Source: a virus. From it: a stretch of DNA of 46,864 nucleotides. The notes beneath the pieces were generated by a model that saw only the letters and a program-made list of their open reading frames with translations, was not told the origin of the DNA and did no database searches. The position numbers and the translations under genes are program-made. Where the stretch lies: positions 1 through 46,864 of IMG/VR virus record IMGVR_UViG_3300033153_005007. One strand, given 5' to 3'. Shown piece by piece: positions 20,473 to 27,924 of the stretch; the first letter of the stretch is position 1; every line of letters begins with the position of its first letter.

Positions 20473-21594
20473 ATGGCTGATGGTATTTTCCCATCTTTGG
20501 TATCCGCAACAAGGGATGTCAATGCTGTAACTAACCCTATCTATGTGAATATAACCGACGGAACAACGGCTATTGGAGTAACCTCCAATGCGTTGGACGT
20601 TAATATTGATAACGCTACGATTGCAGTAACGCAATCTGGTGTGTGGGATATTGGGACCGTAACAACTTTAACTGGTATCACGAACGATGTGAACATTGCT
20701 GATGGCGGAAACTCTATCACAGTGGATGCGGCTAATCTTGATATTCGGGACTTGTCGGAAACGACAGACCAAGTTCTTATCTTTGCTAATACAGCTAAAG
20801 ATGGTACTGGTACAGATTATGTACCTTTGGTGGATGCTGACGGTAAGCTAATTATCTCTAATCCAGGTAGCGGGACTGAGTACACTGAAGACGTAGCTGC
20901 TCCTCAACCTGCGAGTGGTATTGCTAATGTCGTCGAGAGAGATGATGTTCTTTCTGCGATTACTCCAGCTGAGGGCGACTGGAGCAAGCTGTATTGTAAT
21001 GCTAACGGTGCATTGTGGGTAACAGTTAATGGTACAGTAGCTGTATCAGCTTCTGACCTTGACATCAGAGACCTTACTCATGTTTCTGACAGCGTTACTA
21101 TCGGAGACGGTACTGAGACATTAAATATCACAGCGGCTGGTGAAGCTGAGATTGACATTGCAGCTCAGAGCTTAACGGCTGTGAAGATTAGTAAAGATGC
21201 TTCTGCTAACACAGAGCTTAATCCTATCTACGTTCATAATGTTGATACGATTGTCTCTGGTGAAGAAATTCACGACTATGATACGGCAGCAGGCGTTGCT
21301 TCTGATGCAACGGATAACCATGACTACACTGTGGTAGGAACGATGCTACTGAAGTCTGTTATTGTATCTGGCAGTGGTAACATTAAGTTCGAGGTTCAGA
21401 CAGGTCCAACAGCTTCGCTGGTAACAGTAGCTGTCGGTTTTCTTACTGGTCGTCAGGGAGATACGAAGCAATTATTCTTTGACCCAGCAATCGAAGTTCC
21501 TGTTACGGGAACAGGGCTTGTTCGCATTATCCGTACAAACCGCCAGGGTGCGGCTACGGACTTGTATTCAACCATTATTGGTAATGATGTCTAA
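20473..21594 (+). CDS. Repetitive beta structural/fibre protein (373 aa)
   Basis: Alternating short repeats with VNITDGTTAIGV, LDVNIDNATIAVTQSGVWDIG and LDIRDL, seen at least twice (LDIRDLSETTDQV, LDIRDLTHVSDSV). Such AVTQSGxWxIGTVTT repeats are common in phage decoration or head-fibre proteins. The C-terminal 110 residues form a separate beta domain (VVGTMLLKSVIVSGSGNIKFEVQTG). SD AGGGAGG precedes the ATG. Structural role inferred from composition and location. Confidence 0.7.
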   Translation: MADGIFPSLVSATRDVNAVTNPIYVNITDGTTAIGVTSNALDVNIDNATIAVTQSGVWDIGTVTTLTGITNDVNIADGGNSITVDAANLDIRDLSETTDQVLIFANTAKDGTGTDYVPLVDADGKLIISNPGSGTEYTEDVAAPQPASGIANVVERDDVLSAITPAEGDWSKLYCNANGALWVTVNGTVAVSASDLDIRDLTHVSDSVTIGDGTETLNITAAGEAEIDIAAQSLTAVKISKDASANTELNPIYVHNVDTIVSGEEIHDYDTAAGVASDATDNHDYTVVGTMLLKSVIVSGSGNIKFEVQTGPTASLVTVAVGFLTGRQGDTKQLFFDPAIEVPVTGTGLVRIIRTNRQGAATDLYSTIIGNDV

Positions 21595-21611
21595 TTCTAT
21601 GTGAGGCGGGA

Positions 21612-21827
21612 GTGTTAAAGAGCGAATTGTCCAACGATAAGGCAAGGCTTCACATAGAGCTAGGGTTTCTACTCTTTGCACTTCTGCTGTCAGGTTGTTG
21701 TCCTTTACCTGAGACGCATCCAAGAAGATATAACTGCACGACTATCGAGCAGGGAGTCTCTTGGGAATGCTCTAAAGACGGCGTGGAATTTGAGTGCCAA
21801 TATAAACACAGGAGGGATGATGACTAA
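21612..21827 (+). CDS. Putative small lipoprotein (71 aa), GTG start
   Basis: A GTG start behind GAGGCGGGA. A hydrophobic helix (LGFLLFALLLSGCC) ends in a lipobox-like LLSGC, followed by a cysteine-containing hydrophilic region. If processed it would be a lipoprotein of about 45 residues, the size of an outer-membrane spanin. The long N-terminal extension before the helix is atypical. It is an isolated membrane candidate inside the head operon. Confidence 0.5.
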   Translation: MLKSELSNDKARLHIELGFLLFALLLSGCCPLPETHPRRYNCTTIEQGVSWECSKDGVEFECQYKHRRDDD

Positions 21828-21999
21828 GAGAGCGAATAAGAAGGGGAAGCAAGTAATTGATGTAAAGGCACAGGAACCAAAAAAAGAACAGAAGCAAGAA
21901 CCGATTCAAGTAGTTCCTGGGAATATCGGAGTGATTCAAGTCCAGTTGTTATCGGCAATACTGGTAGAATTAAGGAAGATAAATGGCAGACTTAAATGA
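21820..21999 (+). CDS. Small Lys/Gln-rich protein (59 aa)
   Basis: Tandem ATGs at 21817 and 21820 follow GGAGGG; the second has better spacing. A basic N-terminus (MTKRANKKGKQ), a charged linker and a hydrophobic C-terminal helix (GVIQVQLLSAILVELRKINGRL). Overlaps the genes on both sides. Possibly a virion accessory; family not recognised. Confidence 0.6.
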   Translation: MTKRANKKGKQVIDVKAQEPKKEQKQEPIQVVPGNIGVIQVQLLSAILVELRKINGRLK

Positions 22000-22510
22000 C
22001 CCTACAGTAAACGTCAATCTTTGGAATGATGATAAGACGAAATCTGTAACGGTAACTACCGATGGTGTGAAGGAACGTCTTGACTGCAACATGGACGGGT
22101 CAGAGATTATCATTAGCGATAGTGAATCAGCGACGAAGTACCAGATGAAAACGGACTATGATGCTGTAGGTGACCTTCTTAATGTAATCACCGATACTAT
22201 CCTCCACAGTGAGACTGGAACAGGAACGCTTGACTTCGTTGCTATCACAGGGTCAAACGCTAACTTTGAGATAACCATTGAGGTTGATGGAACGGAACGC
22301 ATTAGAATTACAATGGCAGAGTTGGCAGCGATAGGGCTATCTAATGCTACCAATGTTCCGTTCTGGGCTGAGACAGCTAACAAGAACTTTCGTTATAGCC
22401 CGAATATCCCTGTCGGTTATACGACGAGCTTCCGTATATTGGCAAAGGCAACAGGGACACCATTGGCGACTGTAAAGCATCTTACGCTGTATAGAGAGAG
22501 AATAACATAA
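21983..22510 (+). CDS. Beta-rich structural protein (175 aa)
   Basis: A 175-aa protein of alternating strands (VTVTTDGVKERLDCNMDGSEI, FEITIEVDGTERIRITMAELA, TTSFRILAKATGTPLATVKHLTLYRERI), a jelly-roll-like layout common in head or neck proteins. It starts inside the preceding gene and ends in the next ATG (TAATG). Structural role is inferred. Confidence 0.65.
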   Translation: MADLNDPTVNVNLWNDDKTKSVTVTTDGVKERLDCNMDGSEIIISDSESATKYQMKTDYDAVGDLLNVITDTILHSETGTGTLDFVAITGSNANFEITIEVDGTERIRITMAELAAIGLSNATNVPFWAETANKNFRYSPNIPVGYTTSFRILAKATGTPLATVKHLTLYRERIT

Positions 22511-22842
22511 TGAGCGTACTGTCAGAAAAGACCTTTGATGAGCTAGAGATTAGAGACACGAGTAACCATACTGGTGATACAGTGTTCAACGGTTCGTATA
22601 TCGTTAAGACTATCATTATTGAGAACGAACTGAATCAGACTATTACCTTCCAGTGCCAAGCGTCCATGCACGCTGATTTTTCTAACAATTTTGATGTAGG
22701 CTCGTCGTGGGATGTAGCAGCAAGCACAAACTCTTATCAAACCTGTGAGAGTTATTTCCCTTACTGGAGACTGACGGCTTCATGTGCTTCGTCTCCTTCC
22801 TCTGGGAATATAACTGTCTATGTCTTGGGAGTACAATCATAA
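22510..22842 (+). CDS. Beta-rich structural protein (110 aa)
   Basis: A 110-aa protein (VKTIIIENELNQTITFQCQASMHADFSNNFDVG) with even beta strands and a few cysteines. Both ends are coupled by TAATG overlaps. Belongs to the run of small predicted capsid-surface proteins between the HNH and scaffold genes. Confidence 0.65.
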   Translation: MSVLSEKTFDELEIRDTSNHTGDTVFNGSYIVKTIIIENELNQTITFQCQASMHADFSNNFDVGSSWDVAASTNSYQTCESYFPYWRLTASCASSPSSGNITVYVLGVQS

Positions 22843-23033
22843 TGGGAACACTTGACCAACCAGACGCATCAGTTGTAAAGAGACACTCTAAGGTATTGGA
22901 CATAGACGGGATGACCCGTCCTCAAGTTAAGGCTGCTCTCGACGAGTTTCTTGAGAAGGGATGGGTTCTTGCGTCTATCTATGTTGAAGGCGGAGTTGCT
23001 AGAGCTGTATTGATAAGGACGGAAGATGCCTGA
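22842..23033 (+). CDS. Small alpha/beta protein (63 aa)
   Basis: Starts at the ATG overlapping the previous stop; upstream extension is unsupported. KVLDIDGMTRPQVKAALDEFLEKGWVLASIYVEGGVARAVLIR fits a compact beta-alpha-beta fold. The stop overlaps the next start. Function unknown. Confidence 0.65.
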   Translation: MGTLDQPDASVVKRHSKVLDIDGMTRPQVKAALDEFLEKGWVLASIYVEGGVARAVLIRTEDA

Positions 23034-23412
23034 TAGAGAATACGACGATTACTTTGATAAGATATTTAAAGAACTCTGCAAGGGTCGTGAAGACCATGAG
23101 TTCAAGCACTATAACAATGCTATGGGGGTTATGATTCACAATAAAGAACATTATAAGAGGGAATTAAAGAAGCGGAGAATGGTTCCGTATGATGAAGCAG
23201 AGAGGTTGGCAGAAAAATGGGACAAGGAGCATCCCCAGAAAAAGTATGATGATTTATCACCTAGAGCTCAAGAGATTATCAACTCTCTTAAACTGTCTGC
23301 CGACTCTAAAGGGAACATCGTTCTTGGAGGACGAGCTATTGAAGCATTACAGGAAATAGGCGCTATCGGAAATGCCGATAGAGCACTGGAGGTTTCTAAT
23401 GGGGTGTGGTAA
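23026..23412 (+). CDS. Charged helical hypothetical protein (128 aa)
   Basis: A 128-aa highly charged, helical protein (YFDKIFKELCKGREDHEFKHYNNAMGVMIHNKEHYKRELKKR) with a GNIVLGGRAIEALQEIG motif near the C-terminus. It could be a scaffold cofactor, since it precedes the scaffolding gene. Family not recognised. Confidence 0.65.
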   Translation: MPDREYDDYFDKIFKELCKGREDHEFKHYNNAMGVMIHNKEHYKRELKKRRMVPYDEAERLAEKWDKEHPQKKYDDLSPRAQEIINSLKLSADSKGNIVLGGRAIEALQEIGAIGNADRALEVSNGVW

Positions 23413-23464
23413 AAAAGCAGTTAAAAAAGACAGAGGAAAAAGGCGCCAAGGTAGGCGTAAGTAA
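23399..23464 (+). CDS. Tiny basic peptide (21 aa) with strong SD
   Basis: MGCGKKAVKKDRGKRRQGRRK is encoded by a 21-codon frame with GGAGGT six bases before the ATG. Two thirds of its residues are Lys, Arg or Gly. Tiny GCGKK-type basic peptides occur in head operons of other podoviruses. It may bind DNA or RNA or the acidic scaffold. The SD and the otherwise unexplained gap before the scaffold gene support it. Confidence 0.55.
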   Translation: MGCGKKAVKKDRGKRRQGRRK

Positions 23465-23490
23465 CCAACCGCAACCGAAAGGACGGAGTT

Positions 23491-24363
23491 ATGGTAGAAC
23501 CAATCACAGATTTAACACCAAAAATAGTAGACCCTGGACAAGCCACAGGCACCCAGGAAGCACCAGCAGAGGATTTACTTTCACGGGTATCTAAGTTCGT
23601 TTCGAGCGAAGTCCCGAAGGAAGACCCAAAGCTTGAAGGTATAAGCGAACATTTCGATATTAAAGAAATCGACGCTATCACAGACCCAGTTGCCAAGGAA
23701 CAGGCTTTGCAGGCATATAAGTCATTCCAGCGTGGGTTCGGTGAAAAGTTTCAGGAACTTTCACAACTCAAGAAAGAGATGGAAGTTCTTAAGTCTCAAG
23801 GTCTCCAGCCAGCTCAAACAGAATGGACACCAGAGCGTGTTCAGGCTTTGGCTAGTGACCCGCAATTCATAGCAGCAGCAAGTCAAGTGACAGGAGCGGT
23901 CAGCGGAGATGATGATTCAATCATGTCCGACGCTGAAAAGGCTAGAATGTCCTCCCTTCAGAGAGAAGTTGAAGAACTGAAGAAGGTTAGTACCCAAGCC
24001 CTCAGAAATCAAAATGTTGCATTAAGGCGTTCCCAGCACGAGTCACTGCACACTAAGTATGCTAATTACGACCCAAAGGAGATTGACACTATCACCTCCG
24101 ACATGCTCGAAGGTAAGATACAGGCTACTCCTGAACACATTTATAAAGCGTTTAAACACGACGACAATGTGCGTAAAGCATATGAACTTGGTCGCATTGA
24201 TGAGCGAAACGGAGTAAGTACAAAAATAGCTTCAGCTTCACCAGAGGGCATCCAAACTACTCATAGTTCTCCGACTATCGAGCCAGAGAAGGACGAGAGT
24301 TCTAAGTCTTTTTTCAATAGGATTATTCAAAAGAGGCTTGCGGAGGCAGCTGGGAAAAGTTGA
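23491..24363 (+). CDS. Scaffolding protein
   Basis: A 290-aa acidic, helical protein just upstream of the capsid gene. A Pro/Ala-rich N-terminus (TQEAPAEDLLSRVSKF), a coiled coil (FGEKFQELSQLKKEMEVLKSQ), a second coil (MSSLQREVEELKKVSTQALRNQNV) and a basic C-terminal helix (FFNRIIQKRLAEAAGK) match P22/T7-type scaffolds, whose C-terminal helix binds the coat protein. SD AAAGGACGGAG. Position and profile make the call strong. Confidence 0.85.
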   Translation: MVEPITDLTPKIVDPGQATGTQEAPAEDLLSRVSKFVSSEVPKEDPKLEGISEHFDIKEIDAITDPVAKEQALQAYKSFQRGFGEKFQELSQLKKEMEVLKSQGLQPAQTEWTPERVQALASDPQFIAAASQVTGAVSGDDDSIMSDAEKARMSSLQREVEELKKVSTQALRNQNVALRRSQHESLHTKYANYDPKEIDTITSDMLEGKIQATPEHIYKAFKHDDNVRKAYELGRIDERNGVSTKIASASPEGIQTTHSSPTIEPEKDESSKSFFNRIIQKRLAEAAGKS

Positions 24364-24386
24364 ATTAAAACTTAAGGAGCATACTA

Positions 24387-25352
24387 ATGGCAACACCTTT
24401 GAATCCACAATTTATTCCTTCGGTGATTGATACCGTTGTGCTGAATACAACTCTAGCCGACTATCAAAAACGCTTGACGGATAACGTATATAATTCAAAC
24501 ATCATTCTTCGCCTTGTTAACGAATCTGATAACAAGAAAATGATTGATGGTGGCGGTACTATCGTCGAACCTCTGATTGAATACGAGCAAGACGAAGGCG
24601 GTTTCTATTTAGGAGCCGACACTTTGAACAACACTCAGACAAACACTTTGACTCAGGTTGAGTACAAGTGGCAGAACGCCTATGAGCCTATCCAAATCAC
24701 TCGTGATGAGGAACGCCAAAATAGTGGGCAGATGCACAAGATTCTTCCGCTCGTCGGAACGAAGACCTTGTTGTCTGAAAAAGCAATCAACAAGAGAATG
24801 GAGCAAGCGCTCTCGACTCCTGTTGGCGGGTCTAACAACTTGATTGACCTTGAAACGTTGATTAACACTGGCGATTTAGGTTCTATCGCTGGCGGTACTG
24901 ATACGTTCTGGCAGTCAACTGTTACGGCTTCTGGTGCATTTGCCGTCCAGGGTTTAAGTGATATGAGCACAGCATACTATGCTGTAGCGGGTTCTGCTAA
25001 CGAGGAGAACACGACTCATATCTTAACGAATAAAACCATCTTCCAGAAATATGAGCAGACTCGTCTTCCGTTGGAACGCATTTCCAATGGTAGCCTGTCC
25101 GCTAATGCTGGTTTCCGTAACTTGACCTTCAAGGGTATTCCTTTGGTCTACGGTAACTTTGTAGGCGCTGGACTGATGTTCGGATTAAACATGAATTACA
25201 TCATGATGGCTGTCGATACAGCAACTGACTTCATCACGACTGAGTTCATCACACCGACGAATCAAACGGTTAAGGTTGCTTATATCCTTTGGAGAGGCAA
25301 CTTAATTACCAACAACCGTCGTCGTCATTGGAAACTAACAGGTATCTCGTAA
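24387..25352 (+). CDS. Major capsid protein
   Basis: A 321-aa protein directly after the scaffold. An N-terminal helix, an extended E-loop-like segment (IVEPLIEYEQDEGGFYLG, with TNTLTQVEYKWQNAYEPIQI) and a strand-rich body ending in TNQTVKVAYILWRGNLITNNRRRHW. This is the layout of HK97-fold coat proteins of small podoviruses/siphoviruses (pl.ey....gwy.gyd.l...). SD AAGGAG. It forms the icosahedral head. Confidence 0.88.
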   Translation: MATPLNPQFIPSVIDTVVLNTTLADYQKRLTDNVYNSNIILRLVNESDNKKMIDGGGTIVEPLIEYEQDEGGFYLGADTLNNTQTNTLTQVEYKWQNAYEPIQITRDEERQNSGQMHKILPLVGTKTLLSEKAINKRMEQALSTPVGGSNNLIDLETLINTGDLGSIAGGTDTFWQSTVTASGAFAVQGLSDMSTAYYAVAGSANEENTTHILTNKTIFQKYEQTRLPLERISNGSLSANAGFRNLTFKGIPLVYGNFVGAGLMFGLNMNYIMMAVDTATDFITTEFITPTNQTVKVAYILWRGNLITNNRRRHWKLTGIS

Positions 25353-25365
25353 AAAGGAGTAGACT

Positions 25366-25641
25366 ATGGCAGCCGTAACACCTAGCACAACGAAGTTAAT
25401 CAGTGTCGGAAATCTCACTGGCATGATTGCTGACTTTGCAGCTACTCTCGATAACGCTGATACTTGGGCAAGTGGAATTGACAATATTGTCTTTTGCATC
25501 CCTGTCCAAGAAGACACAGCTGGTACCCAAGCAGCAACGGGTGCTGGAGCGTCCTTCGCCGCTGATGGAACGATTACGTTTCACGTCGGAGAAGATAACT
25601 CAGCTGTTCGTCTGTTAGTTCTGTATGGTGCAGCATATTAA
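25366..25641 (+). CDS. Head decoration protein (91 aa)
   Basis: Follows the capsid gene by 13 bases (SD AAGGAG). A small beta-rich protein (STTKLISVGNLTGMIADFAAT, TITFHVGEDNSAVRLLVLYGAAY) with an unstructured alanine-rich middle, as in capsid cement proteins. Exact family uncertain. Confidence 0.65.
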   Translation: MAAVTPSTTKLISVGNLTGMIADFAATLDNADTWASGIDNIVFCIPVQEDTAGTQAATGAGASFAADGTITFHVGEDNSAVRLLVLYGAAY

Positions 25642-25701
25642 ATGAGGCGGGCGGAGTGACCTATTATTAGCACTTCGCCTTTGCTTCTCTTTAAAAACAA
25701 T

Positions 25702-25717
25702 GCGGGCTTTAGCCCGC
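25702..25717. terminator. Hairpin between capsid genes, possible (partial) terminator
   Basis: GCGGGCT-TT-AGCCCGC is a perfect 7-bp stem. No T-run follows on the plus strand; a short T5 run follows it on the minus strand. More likely a transcript-end or processing hairpin that sets coat-protein RNA levels. Confidence 0.4.
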
Positions 25718-25763
25718 CATCAACCATTCCCTTGAGGTAGGGGGAATAGTTAAGGAGAATCAC

Positions 25764-26543
25764 ATGGCAGTAGCAACAACGAGTTATTTTAGCAATTCGA
25801 TTCAAGGTATCCCGCAGATTGGCGGAGATGTCGACCTGTATGTTTCTGGTACGACACCGAAGTTCGCAATCGGATATCGCATTCAACGCCAAGATGGTGC
25901 AGAGTTCGTATACTCCCATTTTGGAGCAACCACTGGTGCAGGTCAGCTTACTTCTCAAGACCTCAGTGAGTCCAGCTTAGTGGACAGTGATAACATCGTT
26001 ATCGCTCCTGCTTCTGCTGAGACAGTCACTGATGGTACTGTTGGAAGTAAGTTCCTGCAAGTAACCTTGGCTGCTGTTACAGCAGGCATGTATGCTGGTG
26101 GGTATTTAACCATTACTGATGATACAGGCGAAGGTCACACTTACCGTATTAAAGGTAATACAGCGACGGATGACCCTGCAACTGGTGATTTCAGGATTGA
26201 GCTTTGCGACAAGATTGTCGTAGCTCTTGATGCAACTTCTGATATTGCTATCACGGGAAGTCTTTATGCCAATCTTGAGCCGTCTACGACTACCGATACC
26301 GCCGTCTCTGGCGTGTCTATGGTCGCTCAGGCTGCCGCAGACTATGGTTGGGTTCAGACTGCTGGAGTTGCTGGTGTTTTAACTGAAGGAACGGTTGTCT
26401 TGGGCAGTGGAGTTATCACAGCTCCGACAGATGCTGGAGCATGTGCTCCTGCTGTCGAGACGGACATCCTAGAGCGTTTAGGTTCTGTCATCGTCGTTGG
26501 TGACGATACAGGTTATAGCCAAATTAAACTTAGCTTGGCGTAA
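25764..26543 (+). CDS. Predicted head/decoration protein (259 aa)
   Basis: A 259-aa beta-rich protein with Ala/Gly/Thr-rich repeats (TTSYFSNSIQGIPQIGGDVDLYVSGTTPKF, YLTITDDTGEGHTYRIKGNTATDDPATGDFRIELCDKIVVAL). It is preceded by SD AAGGAG and followed by a strong terminator. Similar size and place to capsid-stabilising proteins in other phages. Structural role is inferred from position. Confidence 0.65.
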   Translation: MAVATTSYFSNSIQGIPQIGGDVDLYVSGTTPKFAIGYRIQRQDGAEFVYSHFGATTGAGQLTSQDLSESSLVDSDNIVIAPASAETVTDGTVGSKFLQVTLAAVTAGMYAGGYLTITDDTGEGHTYRIKGNTATDDPATGDFRIELCDKIVVALDATSDIAITGSLYANLEPSTTTDTAVSGVSMVAQAAADYGWVQTAGVAGVLTEGTVVLGSGVITAPTDAGACAPAVETDILERLGSVIVVGDDTGYSQIKLSLA

Positions 26544-26550
26544 ACAGTTC

Positions 26551-26576
26551 GGAGGCGGGACTTCGGTCCTGCCTCC
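26551..26576 (+). terminator. UUCG-tetraloop terminator after capsid cluster
   Basis: GGAGGCGGGAC-TTCG-GTCCTGCCTCC forms an 11-bp stem (one G-U pair) with a very stable UUCG loop. It is followed by AACTTTT, a short weak U-run, so it probably attenuates rather than fully ends transcription. Confidence 0.7.
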
Positions 26577-26594
26577 AACTTTTAGGAGAACAAA

Positions 26595-26885
26595 ATGAAT
26601 CACGGCTATCCAGGAACAATATTATTAACTGCTGATACGAATGTAACAGCTGGGAGACCTACGAGGGTATTCTTCGTTCATGAGATATATGGTGCTGGCG
26701 CTGCTGGCTCTGTTCTCCGTAACGGAACAGCTGCTGGCGATACAGCATACATCCAGCTGACTTCTGTAGACAGCTCTGGTGTAACAACCAGTTTTAATGA
26801 AGGAGCCTTGTTTCCTGATGGTCTTTTCTTCGACGAGGGAACAAGTGTTACCTCAATCTTAATAGGGTATCATATAGAATTATAA
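26595..26885 (+). CDS. Small beta-rich virion protein (96 aa)
   Basis: A 96-aa protein (ILLTADTNVTAGRPTRVFFVHEIYGAGAAGSVLRNGTAAGDTAYIQL) with SD AGGAG; the body reads as a small beta sandwich ending in LFPDGLFFDEGTSVTSILIGYHIE. This profile (G...r......ng..gdt....l......f..Gl......) recurs in small phage neck/decoration proteins. Exact role unknown. Confidence 0.6.
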   Translation: MNHGYPGTILLTADTNVTAGRPTRVFFVHEIYGAGAAGSVLRNGTAAGDTAYIQLTSVDSSGVTTSFNEGALFPDGLFFDEGTSVTSILIGYHIEL

Positions 26886-26894
26886 GGAGATGCT

Positions 26895-27071
26895 ATGCCT
26901 GAGTTTACATCAATCAAAGGTAAATGGGTTCCGAAGGCTGCGGTTACAGCGCCTGCTGACCCCATTCCTGAAGCACCTAAAGAGGAAGTTAAAGAGGAGA
27001 TTAAGGAGGAGGCTCCTAAGAAGGAATCACGAAGAAGGAGACTCAACCCTATCATCGCAGAGGATGAATAG
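26895..27071 (+). CDS. Short Glu/Lys-rich protein (58 aa)
   Basis: A 58-aa ORF starts MPEFTSIKGKWVPKAAVTAP behind TAAGGAGA. A Pro/Ala linker leads to a charged run (EEVKEEIKEEAPKKESRRRRL). Likely disordered, perhaps a flexible adaptor. Function unknown. Confidence 0.6.
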   Translation: MPEFTSIKGKWVPKAAVTAPADPIPEAPKEEVKEEIKEEAPKKESRRRRLNPIIAEDE

Positions 27072-27115
27072 ATTTATAAAACGGCAGATGCAATACCAAC
27101 CGAGAGGAGTAACAT

Positions 27116-27583
27116 ATGCCAAGTTTCGTAAGCAATAAGGGACTATGGAGTCCCGCAAAAGAAGAAATCGGCTTAATCAATAAGAGCACGAAGATTATCA
27201 AATATGAAGGTAAGGATATTCACCCAGGGCAACCCTTTATTTACAAGGGACCTGATAGAGAAGCCTTGAAGATGTTAAATGATGCTGGAGCAGCGACGCT
27301 CGGTACTGACTTTCGTCATGACCCAGAGTTTCGCCAAGCAGTCCGAAATCAAGGATTCGAGAATATTGATGAGTACCTCAAACATATTGGATATGACGAA
27401 GAAGCCGACACAAAGAAATTCAAGGAGAGAACTGCCACCGTCAAAGCCCACGAGGTACCTTCAAAAGTAGAGAAGATAAACACGATGGGTGGCGGCAAGG
27501 ATTTCTCTGGAAACAAGGACAATGATATTGTCGGTGGTTTCGGAGACGAAAAGAGGGTAGGAGCCGACGGTAAGGAGAAATAA
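27116..27583 (+). CDS. Predicted head-completion or neck protein (155 aa)
   Basis: A 155-aa protein. An N-terminal half with INKSTKIIKYEGKDIHPGQPFIYKGPDREALKMLNDAG reads as a small beta-alpha domain; the C-terminal half is charged and Gly/Lys-rich (disordered). SD GAGAGGAG. Location between capsid and fibre genes suggests head-tail joining. Family not recognised. Confidence 0.6.
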   Translation: MPSFVSNKGLWSPAKEEIGLINKSTKIIKYEGKDIHPGQPFIYKGPDREALKMLNDAGAATLGTDFRHDPEFRQAVRNQGFENIDEYLKHIGYDEEADTKKFKERTATVKAHEVPSKVEKINTMGGGKDFSGNKDNDIVGGFGDEKRVGADGKEK

Positions 27584-27924
27584 TGTCACAGGGCGCTTAT
27601 TACTCAACGGGGATTGGGTCTGCTTTTGGGAAAATTGTTAGCGGTGTTACCGCTGTTCCCACTTCTGGCACAGCAGTCCAAATAACAACAACGTCAACGC
27701 CTGTCCCTGGTGTTTGGGTAGGTGGAGATGAAGCTAATGCTGGTCTCATAATAGTTGGAGATTCCAGCGTTAATGGAGTGGCTGGTTCTCAACAAGGAGT
27801 TATGGTCGAGCCTGCTGGAAACTCTATTTTCATTCCTGTGAACAATCTTAATTTATTATGGGTTGATTCATCAGTTAATGGAGGTAGAGCAACATGGGCA
27901 TACGTTCAACCAGAAACAGACTAG
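27583..27924 (+). CDS. Beta-rich structural protein (113 aa)
   Basis: A 113-aa beta protein (GTAVQITTTSTPVPGVWVGGDEANAGLIIVGDSSVNGVAGSQQGVMVEPAGNSIFIPVNNL), similar to small spike or decoration modules (vqit....vp...v.i....N.g.i.vG...v). It starts in the preceding stop and overlaps the signal-peptide fibre gene by 31 bases. Confidence 0.6.
   Translation: MSQGAYYSTGIGSAFGKIVSGVTAVPTSGTAVQITTTSTPVPGVWVGGDEANAGLIIVGDSSVNGVAGSQQGVMVEPAGNSIFIPVNNLNLLWVDSSVNGGRATWAYVQPETD

Noticed and set aside
25702-25717. Full plus-strand terminator directly after the decoration gene
   Set aside because: The stem is strong but no T-run follows on the plus strand, so only a hairpin or partial terminator is listed.
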